A stretch of DNA of 10,684 nt from CAZLNV01 sp964561095 (GTDB taxonomy: Bacteria > Bacillota_I > Bacilli_A > RF39 > UBA660), in NCBI GenBank assembly GCA_964561095.1, contig CAZLNV010000029.1:1-10684 (forward strand), written 5' to 3'. The notes under the pieces were generated by a model. That model was not told where the DNA came from and searched no databases. It saw only the letters and a program-made list of their open reading frames with translations. This document shows positions 1-4,594 of the stretch, piece after piece (the first letter of the stretch is position 1; each line of letters starts with the position of its first letter). The translations under genes and the position numbers were made by a program.

Positions 1-55
1 GAGCAACTGAATCGTAATCAGTAGGTTAGGGGTTCAATTCCTCCTTTCAGCACCA
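1..55 (+). tRNA. tRNA-Thr (anticodon CGT), 5' end outside the window
   Basis: The 3' two thirds of a tRNA are present. The anticodon arm is a perfect 5-bp stem (ACTGA/TCAGT, 7-17 region) around the 7-base loop ATCGTAA, which puts CGT at the anticodon and reads the threonine codon ACG. The T arm has the loop TTCAATT with a mostly paired stem (G-U at one pair, A-C at the outermost). The 3' acceptor strand TTTCAGC is followed by discriminator A and an encoded CCA at 53-55. The 5' acceptor strand and most of the D arm lie before position 1. A hairpin terminator follows 45 bases downstream, so this is the last gene of its transcript. Confidence 0.93.
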
Positions 56-100
56 GTTTGATAGGAAACTCGAACTTTTAAACTTCGAGAGTAATAGATT

Positions 101-125
101 ACTAACTAGAAATAGTTAGTTTTTT
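101..125 (+). terminator. Intrinsic terminator after tRNA-Thr
   Basis: A perfect 8-bp stem, ACTAACTA (101-108) and TAGTTAGT (113-120), closes a GAAA tetraloop and runs straight into five Ts. Two smaller inverted repeats precede it: CTCGAA/TTCGAG at 69-89 and AGTAA/TTACT at 90-103, the latter sharing bases with the terminator stem. Confidence 0.88.
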
Positions 126-140
126 GATGTTACGAAAGGA

Positions 141-566
141 GTGATAAGAGAGTTAACAATAGAAACTAAAGAACTTAAATTAAGTCGTGAATTAAAAAGA
201 AAGGTGGACATGATATGTAGATTTGCCAGTGCAAAAGTGATATTTACAAATGGCAATATCAAAAGTATTAAAGGAACTAATATTGCTTATGTTAGACCAC
301 CCATTGCAAGAATCAATAATAATGATTACTTATTATTTGAAAATTATAACAATATTTTTGTAAATGGTTATGATGAGAAAATAGAATTTAAGGATTTAGA
401 AACATATTTAAAAGCAATTAAAGAGTTTTTTAGGCAAATACTTAAGATTGGTAATAAAGAATCAAAACAAGAAGTTGATTGCCAAATAACTGATTATTAT
501 GATAACAACGATTTTGAGAAAAGTGATGTTTATGATGTTGCAGTTGATACAGAAAAAGAAGAATAA
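141..566 (+). CDS. Hypothetical protein, acidic C-terminal tail, start uncertain
   Basis: The 141-residue frame is not recognised as any family. The N-terminal part is basic and helical (residues about 10-23), the middle is a mixed segment rich in Asn and aromatic residues, residues about 83-100 look helical, and the tail from about 112 is strongly acidic (Asp/Glu/Tyr). The start is doubtful. The GTG at 141 directly overlaps the only good Shine-Dalgarno (AAAGGAG, 135-141), which leaves no spacing. An in-frame ATG at 210 has AAGGTGG only 2 bases upstream. No promoter is visible between the tRNA terminator (ends 125) and the gene, so it may be expressed by read-through or its true 5' end may be lost. 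After the TAA at 564 the same frame stays open for 22 more codons to 635 and is equally acidic, as if the gene was once longer. Confidence 0.5.
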   Translation: MIRELTIETKELKLSRELKRKVDMICRFASAKVIFTNGNIKSIKGTNIAYVRPPIARINNNDYLLFENYNNIFVNGYDEKIEFKDLETYLKAIKEFFRQILKIGNKESKQEVDCQITDYYDNNDFEKSDVYDVAVDTEKEE

Positions 567-635
567 TTATTTGACTATTGTGATATAGATAATGATTTTA
601 TAAAAGAAAAAGATTATGATGATTTTGAAATTTAA
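567..635 (+). pseudogene. Possible severed C-terminal tail of the preceding gene
   Basis: Directly after the TAA stop at 564-566 the same frame continues for 22 sense codons and ends at TAA 633-635. The encoded stretch (LFDYCDIDNDFIKEKDYDDF, then EI) has the same Asp/Tyr/Phe-rich acidic composition as the last 30 residues before the stop. The simplest reading is that a sense codon mutated to TAA and shortened the protein from about 164 to 141 residues. Acidic tails are also easy to produce by chance in AT-rich DNA, so this is tentative. Confidence 0.3.
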
Positions 636-666
636 AGTGTAAACTTATCATTTTGTTAGATGAAAT

Positions 667-695
667 TTGCAAAAATCATTGAAATATGGTACCAT
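667..695 (+). promoter_or_regulatory. Possible promoter of the repeat-protein gene
   Basis: TTGCAA (667-672), a 17-base spacer and TACCAT (690-695) preceded by TGG, an extended -10. The -10 lies in the 10-base palindrome ATGGTACCAT (686-695), which could also be a protein-binding site. Both hexamers are imperfect. Confidence 0.35.
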
Positions 696-720
696 TTTAA
701 TTGTTAAAGGAGAAAACAAA

Positions 721-1032
721 ATGGAAAATAATGAAAAATATTTGAATTCGGAGCCAATAAGAAAGGAAGAAAAATATTTGAATCCGGAGCCAATAAGAAA
801 GGAAGAAAAATATTTGAATCCGGAGCCAATAAGAAAGGAAGAAAAATATTTGAATCCAGAAAGACCTATTGATCCAAGAACAAATTTAGGAAAAGGAATG
901 GGATTTAAATCTGTTGACGGAAAAGAATGGGAAACGTTTGAATCTGCCATGGCATACAATGAAGAGTTGTATAAGATTATGTATCCTAAAATAGAAAAAG
1001 CTGATGATTTACAAGGTGGAATGCGTAGATAA
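721..1032 (+). CDS. Hypothetical protein with 12-residue tandem repeats
   Basis: The start at ATG 721 is chosen because AAAGGAG lies 8 bases upstream; the longer frame from 667 has no such site. The 103-residue product opens with MENN and then carries three full copies of a 12-residue unit (EKYLNxEPIRKE; residues 5-40) and the beginning of a fourth (EKYLNPE). A non-repetitive domain of about 55 residues follows, containing GKGMGFKSVDGKEWETF and ending DDLQGGMRR. No signal peptide or membrane segment is present, so it is probably a small charged cytoplasmic protein. I do not recognise the family. Its stop lies about 20 bases from the oriT-like nick site, on the side that would enter a recipient first, so it may be cargo or an accessory gene of a mobilisable element (inference). 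Confidence 0.7.
   Translation: MENNEKYLNSEPIRKEEKYLNPEPIRKEEKYLNPEPIRKEEKYLNPERPIDPRTNLGKGMGFKSVDGKEWETFESAMAYNEELYKIMYPKIEKADDLQGGMRR
733..861 (+). repeat. 36-bp in-frame tandem repeat, about 3.5 copies
   Basis: Units lie at 733-768, 769-804 and 805-840, with a partial copy from 841. Units 2 and 3 are identical over 36 bases and unit 1 differs from them at one position (TCG against CCG, Ser to Pro). The period is a multiple of three, so copy-number change keeps the frame. Near-identity implies recent expansion by slippage or unequal recombination. Confidence 0.95.
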
Positions 1033-1040
1033 TTTATTGT

Positions 1041-1093
1041 CCAATAGAGTAACACACTACGCTATCGGCTAAAGCCAATAGCGGTGTGCTAGG
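1041..1093 (-). other. oriT-like site of the pMV158/MobV type (orphan)
   Basis: Read on the minus strand, the segment starts GCACAC (1093-1084 region), then has a stem CGCTAT..GGC with loop TTTA and return GCC..ATAGCG, then TAGTGTG (1059-1053) followed directly by TTA (1052-1050). The pMV158 oriT recognised by the MobM relaxase has the same order: GCACAC, an inverted repeat, then TAGTGTG/TTA with the nick after the last G. A second, alternative inverted repeat, CCGATAG with CTATTGG, flanks the nick motif and would place it in a loop, as also described for pMV158. The predicted nick lies between 1053 and 1052. No relaxase gene is in the window, so mobilisation would need one in trans. The motif and architecture are seen directly; function is inference. 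Confidence 0.65.
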
Positions 1094-1243
1094 TAAACCT
1101 AGAACCAAGCATAATTTTAGCAAGGTAATACCAAGCAAAATTACGCTTTTTATTTGCAAGATAAATCAGTGCAAATAAAAGAAAAAATCTATAGCCACTT
1201 TCATTTTTGCTAAAGCAAAAACAAAATGCGCCACGATTTTTTC
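1053..1243. repeat. Run of five abutting inverted repeats
   Basis: The hairpins sit end to end: 1053-1088 (the oriT-like stem, loop TAAA); 1089-1102 (CTAGG/CCTAG, loop TAAA); 1107-1148 (AAGC, TAATTTT and GC arms with one mismatch and one bulge, inner GGT/ACC); 1148-1180 (TTTTATTTGCA and TGCAAATAAAA, perfect 11 bp); and 1181-1243 (GAAAAAATC/GATTTTTTC, enclosing a perfect TTTTTGC/GCAAAAA stem at 1204-1221, again with loop TAAA). No convincing open reading frame is present. The density of structure next to an oriT-like site suggests a region active as single-stranded DNA (an extended oriT or a single-strand origin) or a structured RNA; which one cannot be decided here. Confidence 0.7.
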
Positions 1244-1340
1244 AATAAGGTGTTCCCATTTTTTAAAAAAATTATATCAACTAGTAAATTATTACTTCCT
1301 TATCATCTTACCCTAGAAGTTATTTGACTTCTACCATAAG
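1244..1340. other. Gene-free spacer with a small hairpin
   Basis: No reading frame or promoter is convincing here. The only structure is TAGAAGT/ACTTCTA around the loop TATTTG (about 1314-1333), inside CCCT...AGGG. The sequence AGAAGTT followed some 20-odd bases later by GGCACCATT recurs before the second terminator-promoter block (about 2384-2416), so the duplicated block may begin here in diverged form. Confidence 0.4.
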
Positions 1341-1357
1341 GGCACCATTAGTTAATT

Positions 1358-1382
1358 ACTTGTACTTTTGTGCAAGTTTTTT
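1358..1382 (+). terminator. Intrinsic terminator ahead of the CPBP gene (copy A)
   Basis: ACTTGTAC (1358-1365), loop TTTT, GTGCAAGT (1370-1377): an 8-bp stem with one G-U pair followed by a run of Ts to 1382. It would stop transcription arriving from the left just before the next promoter. Confidence 0.75.
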
Positions 1383-1398
1383 AATAGTATGGTATAAT
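1368..1398 (+). promoter_or_regulatory. Extended -10 promoter of the CPBP gene (copy A)
   Basis: A perfect TATAAT at 1393-1398 is preceded by TGG, giving an extended -10. The -35 is poor (TTGTGC at 1368-1373 with a 19-base spacer) and overlaps the terminator stem, so the promoter probably depends on the extended -10. Confidence 0.75.
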
Positions 1399-1444
1399 TT
1401 AATTAACAGATAAATAGTAATTTGTAGGGATGATAGGAGTATTT

Positions 1445-2197
1445 ATGAATAAAAAGTTAGTTAAAGAATTTTTAATAATAACATTTGTTATAATGCTAAT
1501 ATTTTGGGGCGGCTGTGCTTTAATTAGTCAAATATTTAACTTGACAGTAAATAATATATTTTTAGGGATTATGTATATTATCGGGGGATTCTCTCCAACT
1601 ATTGCCTCTTATATATCACTAAAGAGAAATAACAAAGTCAAGAATTTTAAAGAATGGTTAAAAAAGATATTTGATATAAAACATAATATTTGGACTTATG
1701 TTTTAGTAGTTTTATTTGTATTGATTTATTTTGTTTTGGGATGTGCAATAAATGGATTTGAATTTGGTGCTCCTATATTTATGCTTATAGTAATTTTACC
1801 AATGATGTTATTTGGTGGTGGAAATGAAGAAGTTGGATGGAGAATGATTTTACAACCTGAATTGGAAAAGAAATTTGGATTTCATATAGCAACAATCTTT
1901 ACTTCTATTATTTGGTGGTCATGGCATTTACCAATATTTTTTATAAGAGGAACAGGAAATGCAAATATGAACTATTTTCTTTTTGGAATAATGTGTTTAA
2001 CATTATGCTATGCTTTGGCAACAATAAGAAAGGTATCGAAAGGTGTATTTCCATGTATATTAACTCATTGTTTAATAAATGGGTTATCTGCAATATTTGT
2101 ATTTAATTATAGCTTTTTAAGTTGTTGTATAACTTTAATTGTAACAATAATAGTATCAATATTAATTTTAAATATAAATAAAAGATATATAAAGTAA
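1445..2197 (+). CDS. CPBP (CAAX/Abi-type) intramembrane metalloprotease
   Basis: A polytopic membrane protein of 250 residues with the three signatures of the CPBP/Rce1 glutamic protease family (Pfam Abi, PF02517): EEVGWR (E128, E129, R133), WWSWH (H161) and HCLIN (H208, N212). These residues form the intramembrane active site in characterised members. Several hydrophobic helices surround them, including residues about 8-30, 38-58, 83-104, 110-125 and 222-245. The start at ATG 1445 is preferred because ATAGGAG sits 5 bases upstream; the ATG at 1430 has its purine run abutting it. Family roles include prenyl-protein processing, bacteriocin self-immunity and maturation of peptide signals; the substrate here is unknown. 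It is a single-gene unit bounded by its own promoter and a strong terminator. Confidence 0.9.
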   Translation: MNKKLVKEFLIITFVIMLIFWGGCALISQIFNLTVNNIFLGIMYIIGGFSPTIASYISLKRNNKVKNFKEWLKKIFDIKHNIWTYVLVVLFVLIYFVLGCAINGFEFGAPIFMLIVILPMMLFGGGNEEVGWRMILQPELEKKFGFHIATIFTSIIWWSWHLPIFFIRGTGNANMNYFLFGIMCLTLCYALATIRKVSKGVFPCILTHCLINGLSAIFVFNYSFLSCCITLIVTIIVSILILNINKRYIK

Positions 2198-2199
2198 TT

Positions 2200-2215
2200 A
2201 TAAATTACAATTTAT
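2200..2215. repeat. 16-mer shared with 2840-2855, first copy
   Basis: ATAAATTACAATTTAT occurs here, 3 bases after the CPBP stop, and again at 2840-2855 across the stop of the DUF3221-like lipoprotein gene. It is itself an imperfect palindrome (ATAAAT/ATTTAT around TACA). Confidence 0.7.
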
Positions 2216-2222
2216 CGATTAG

Positions 2223-2250
2223 AAATGGGTAAAAAATTACTCATTTTTTT
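2223..2250 (+). terminator. Intrinsic terminator of the CPBP gene
   Basis: AAATGGGTAA (2223-2232), loop AAAA, TTACTCATTT (2237-2246): a 10-bp stem with one G-U pair and a T run to 2250. Confidence 0.88.
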
Positions 2251-2252
2251 GT

Positions 2253-2340
2253 CAGGAAATCGACCAGGAATGAGCGTCAAAAATAAACCAGGAAATCTTC
2301 AGGAAATAATCAGGAATAAATCGGGAAAAAATCAGGAATA
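2253..2340. repeat. Helically phased CAGGAA(A)T direct repeats
   Basis: CAGGAA starts at 2253, 2265, 2289, 2300, 2311 and 2333. A CGGGAA variant lies at 2322 and a decayed unit (CAAAAAT) at 2278. The steps are therefore 12, 13, 11, 11, 11, 11 and 11 bases, close to one DNA turn each, so all copies lie on roughly the same helix face. The array ends at the -35 hexamer of a promoter at 2339-2367. This is the arrangement of a multi-site operator or activator array, of iterons, or of recombinase arm sites. The period is not a multiple of three and no frame runs through it. Confidence 0.85.
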
Positions 2341-2367
2341 GACTTTCGTTCATAGTTGTGATATGAT
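2339..2367 (+). promoter_or_regulatory. Extended -10 promoter downstream of the phased repeats
   Basis: TAGACT (2339-2344), a 17-base spacer and TATGAT (2362-2367) preceded by TGA (extended -10). Transcription would start near 2374 and meet the terminator at 2427-2452, giving an RNA of only about 80 bases. Confidence 0.6.
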
Positions 2368-2373
2368 GTTTTT

Positions 2374-2452
2374 GCCAATGGGGAGAAGTTTCATCATAAT
2401 GAATAATGGCACCATTTTGTAAGCTGACTTGTACTTTTTGTGCAAGTTTTTT
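2374..2452 (+). ncRNA. Possible short transcript between the promoter and terminator
   Basis: The interval between the predicted start and the terminator holds a small hairpin, AATGG/CCATT (2405-2416). It also has a 14-codon frame (ATG 2378 to TAA 2422, MGRSFIIMNNGTIL) with no ribosome binding site, close enough to the 5' end to be almost leaderless. It may be a small RNA, a leader peptide, or simply an attenuated leader of the lipoprotein gene. No known RNA family is recognised. Confidence 0.3.
2427..2452 (+). terminator. Intrinsic terminator (copy B)
   Basis: ACTTGTAC (2427-2434), loop of five Ts, GTGCAAGT (2440-2447), T run to 2452; the same stem as copy A with one extra loop base. Confidence 0.75.
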
Positions 2453-2469
2453 AATTAGTATGGTATAAT
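2439..2469 (+). promoter_or_regulatory. Extended -10 promoter of the DUF3221-like lipoprotein (copy B)
   Basis: TATAAT at 2464-2469 preceded by TGG. The -35 (TTGTGC at 2438-2443) is weak and one or two bases further away than in copy A. It lies about 45 bases before the ATG at 2514. Confidence 0.72.
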
Positions 2470-2513
2470 TTAATTAACAGATAAACAGTAATTTGTTATA
2501 ATGAGGATTAATT

Positions 2514-2843
2514 ATGAAAAAGAAAATTTTAGTTATTGTATTTTGCACGATTATAGTTTTAGGATTAACAGGATGTAATAATTCAAATAAAACTGATAAA
2601 GAAATTAATAATGATGATATTCATAATTTTGAAGCTACTGTATTAGAATGTAATCAAAACAATATGATTGTTAAACCTGATGAAAAAGAAGATGAATATC
2701 AATCTAGTGATAAATTTACGATTAAGTATACTAATGGATTTGTATGCAAGGTAGGGGATAAAATATTAATAACCTATAAAGGTTTTATTAACGAAAGCTA
2801 CCCAGCACAAGTTGGAACTACAAATATTGAAATAGTTAAATAA
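2514..2843 (+). CDS. Small lipoprotein, DUF3221/YobA-like
   Basis: The 109-residue protein begins with a lipoprotein signal peptide: MKKK, a hydrophobic core, then LTGC with the lipidated cysteine at residue 21. A polar linker (about 22-37) leads to a compact beta-rich domain of about 70 residues. Its pattern (ATVLEC..NNMIVKPDE, SSDKFTI, VGDKILITYKG, ESYPAQV) resembles the DUF3221 family of Gram-positive lipoproteins with an OB-like fold; that assignment is by eye. It would be anchored on the outer face of the membrane. GAGGA lies 6 bases before the ATG. No terminator separates it from the next gene (56 bases on), so the YwaF-like gene may be co-transcribed. Function unknown. Confidence 0.8.
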   Translation: MKKKILVIVFCTIIVLGLTGCNNSNKTDKEINNDDIHNFEATVLECNQNNMIVKPDEKEDEYQSSDKFTIKYTNGFVCKVGDKILITYKGFINESYPAQVGTTNIEIVK

Positions 2844-2855
2844 ATTACAATTTAT
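2840..2855. repeat. 16-mer shared with 2200-2215, second copy
   Basis: Identical to the first copy, here starting one base before the TAA stop of the lipoprotein gene. Both copies are followed within about 20 bases by ATCGAT/TCGAT. Confidence 0.7.
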
Positions 2856-2899
2856 AATTAAAATCGATAAAAAATATTTGTTAAAGCAAAGGGAGTAAC

Positions 2900-3715
2900 A
2901 TGAAGGCTTTTATAAAGATCTTATTGTTGTTAAAGTCTACTATGACAAGGCCAGTTTCATATGGGTGGTTTCATTTTTTGTGTGTTGCTATTACATTAAC
3001 CATTATTTTGCTTTTATATTTTAGCGAAAAGAAGAATGGTTACAATAAAAATAAGTTGAAAAAAATATTGTTAATTTATGGAGTTATAGCTCTTTTATTA
3101 GAAATATTAAAACAGATAATATGGTCTTTTAATTATAATGGTGTGAATTTCTATTGGGATTATCAATGGTATGCAGCTCCATTTCAATTATGTACAATGC
3201 CAGCATATTGTTCTATAATAGCAGCGTTTTTAAAAGATGGAAAGATAAAAAAATCATTACTATCTTTTATGGCATTTTTCACTATTTTGGGAAGCATTTC
3301 CACAATGATATATCCCGAAAGTTGTTTCACAGAAAGTATTTTGATAAATATTCATACGATGTTTTTACATTGTGGAAGCTTTGTAGTATCCATTTATTTA
3401 TTTATAAGTAAAGAAGTAAAAATAAATAAAAAGAGTTTTGTAAGTGGATATAAAGTATTTTTAATATGCACTTTGCTTGCAAATATATTAAATATCACTT
3501 TTTATCAAACAAAAATAATTGGAAGTGAAACATTTAACATGTTTTTTATTAGTCCCTATTTTATTTCAACTTTACCTGTATTTAATGTTGTTCAGCAAAG
3601 TGTGCCATACCCAATTTATTTATTATTCTACGTATTTATCTTTTTTGTAGGGGGATTAATAATCTTTTGGATTTCAAAATTATTTTATTTAGTTAACAAT
3701 AAATTATCTAAGTAA
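2900..3715 (+). CDS. YwaF/TMEM164-like polytopic membrane protein
   Basis: The 271-residue protein has about seven hydrophobic helices (about 22-40, 54-75, 94-111, 119-137, 148-170, 183-202 and 238-264). The segment WYAAPFQLCTMPAYC (C98) and the IHTMFLH segment with H152 and H157 match the YwaF family (TIGR02206). That family is related to human TMEM164, a membrane acyltransferase thought to use a Cys/His pair. An acyltransferase role here is inference from that relationship; the B. subtilis member has no established function that I know. GGGAG lies 5 bases before ATG 2900. It is probably co-transcribed with the lipoprotein upstream. Downstream the sequence has AAACTTT/AAAGTTT at the stop codon but no T run, so termination is unclear. 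Confidence 0.8.
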   Translation: MKAFIKILLLLKSTMTRPVSYGWFHFLCVAITLTIILLLYFSEKKNGYNKNKLKKILLIYGVIALLLEILKQIIWSFNYNGVNFYWDYQWYAAPFQLCTMPAYCSIIAAFLKDGKIKKSLLSFMAFFTILGSISTMIYPESCFTESILINIHTMFLHCGSFVVSIYLFISKEVKINKKSFVSGYKVFLICTLLANILNITFYQTKIIGSETFNMFFISPYFISTLPVFNVVQQSVPYPIYLLFYVFIFFVGGLIIFWISKLFYLVNNKLSK

Positions 3716-3757
3716 ACTTTAAAAAAGTTTGCATGATGAGGTATCATTTGTAATAAC

Positions 3758-3790
3758 TTGTACTTAACTGTATATTTTTTATGTTATACT
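3758..3790 (+). promoter_or_regulatory. Promoter of the AlkD-like gene, possibly a decayed third block
   Basis: TATACT (3785-3790) is preceded by TGT (extended -10). Upstream are TTAACT (3764-3769, 15-base spacer) or TTGTAC (3758-3763). The stretch ACTTGTACTT...TTTTTTA...TATACTTA follows the order of the duplicated blocks A and B, but the hairpin partner GTGCAAGT is lost. Confidence 0.5.
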
Positions 3791-3834
3791 TATTTTAGAA
3801 AATTATGTAATTATAAATAATTTATAGAGGTAAT

Positions 3835-4563
3835 ATGAATAAAAATAATATAACAATTAAGCTTGAAAGAGACAAGTGGACTCAAAAAGATATTATAGAG
3901 TTTCAAAAATATTTAAAAAGTTTAGAGAATCCTTTAAAAAAAGAATGGACAGCAAATTTACTTAGAACCGAATTACCGGTTTTGTGCATAACAACTCCTA
4001 TTATAAAGGATATAACTAATGCAATTAGCCGGGGAAACTATATATCTTTTCTTGATTTAATGATTTGGGAGTATTATGAAAATACGGCGATTAATGGCTT
4101 CTTAATTACTAAGATTAAAGATTTTAGCGTCATGAAAAAATATTTAGATATTTATAGTTCAAAAGCTGATAACTGGGCTACTTGTGATTTGTTAACATTT
4201 AATATAAAGGGGAATGAAGATAAGTTTTATAATCTGACATTAGAATATATAAAAAGTGATTTACCATTTAGAAGAAGAATTGGGATGTCAATATTATTTA
4301 ACTTTGTAGATGATAATTCATATATTGATAAAATATTTGGTTTATTAGATAAATTTGAAAATGAAGAGCACTATTATGTTAATATGATGAATGCGTGGTT
4401 ACTTTGTGAATGCTTTATTAAAGAAAGAGATAAAACATTAAAATACTTGAAAAATCATAAATTAAATAAATTTACTATTAATAAATGTATACAAAAATGT
4501 AGGGAAAGCAGAAGAGTAAGTATTGAAGACAAGAATATGCTTTTAAAATTTAAAGTTAATTGA
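3835..4563 (+). CDS. DNA alkylation repair protein, AlkD-like HEAT-repeat glycosylase
   Basis: The 242-residue, all-helical protein fits the length and pattern of the AlkD family (PF08713), which excises N3- and N7-alkylated purines by wrapping DNA in HEAT-like repeats. It retains the family core: DNWATCD at 112-118, where W114 and D118 have the same 4-residue spacing as the Trp/Asp pair important in Bacillus cereus AlkD, and FRRRIGM (R146-R148), probably the DNA-contacting arginine region. YYVNMMNAWLLCECF (180-194) and a C-terminal FTINKCIQKCRESRRVS are also typical. It has no signal peptide and is cytoplasmic. AGAGGT precedes ATG 3835. The XRE regulator follows after 31 bases and could be co-transcribed. 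Confidence 0.87.
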   Translation: MNKNNITIKLERDKWTQKDIIEFQKYLKSLENPLKKEWTANLLRTELPVLCITTPIIKDITNAISRGNYISFLDLMIWEYYENTAINGFLITKIKDFSVMKKYLDIYSSKADNWATCDLLTFNIKGNEDKFYNLTLEYIKSDLPFRRRIGMSILFNFVDDNSYIDKIFGLLDKFENEEHYYVNMMNAWLLCECFIKERDKTLKYLKNHKLNKFTINKCIQKCRESRRVSIEDKNMLLKFKVN

Positions 4564-4569
4564 TATAAT
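4561..4569 (+). promoter_or_regulatory. Extended -10 element overlapping the AlkD stop codon
   Basis: TGATATAAT combines a TGN extension with a perfect TATAAT (4564-4569), and its TGA is the stop codon of the preceding gene. There is no clear -35 (TTTTAA at 4541-4546). It could give the XRE gene its own start of transcription. Confidence 0.4.
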
Positions 4570-4594
4570 AAAAACATAATTTTTAGGTGGTAAT

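Larger units (their letters stand above)
1341..1425 (+). repeat. Terminator-promoter block, copy A
   Basis: Copy A starts with GGCACCATT (1341-1349); its core, 1358-1425, matches 2427-2496 with only three differences (two single-T indels and one T/C change). Each copy contains a hairpin terminator followed immediately by an extended -10 promoter, and each lies just upstream of a gene. Confidence 0.9.
2408..2496 (+). repeat. Terminator-promoter block, copy B
   Basis: GGCACCATT at 2408-2416 and the core 2427-2496 match copy A (1341-1349 and 1358-1425). The region between these two parts is diverged. It sits directly before the lipoprotein gene. Confidence 0.9.

Noticed and set aside
1..55. tRNA-Thr 3' end as a duplicated attachment site
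   Set aside because: The only other match is GGTTCAATTCC in the T arm of tRNA-His, which is normal tRNA conservation.
733..861. 36-bp repeats as a CRISPR array
   Set aside because: The units are contiguous with no spacers and encode an in-frame peptide repeat.
648..1055. Minus-strand open frame of 135 codons opposite the repeat gene
   Set aside because: It is the antisense of the 36-bp repeats, whose period keeps both strands open. It lacks a ribosome binding site and overlaps the better supported gene at 721-1032.
1053..1243. Hairpin tract as integron attC sites
   Set aside because: The attC core sites (GTTRRRY and RYYYAAC) are absent and no integron integrase is in the window.
2253..2340. 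CAGGAA(A)T repeats as CRISPR or as coding repeats
   Set aside because: The units are too short, have no spacers, and the 11-base period is not a multiple of three.
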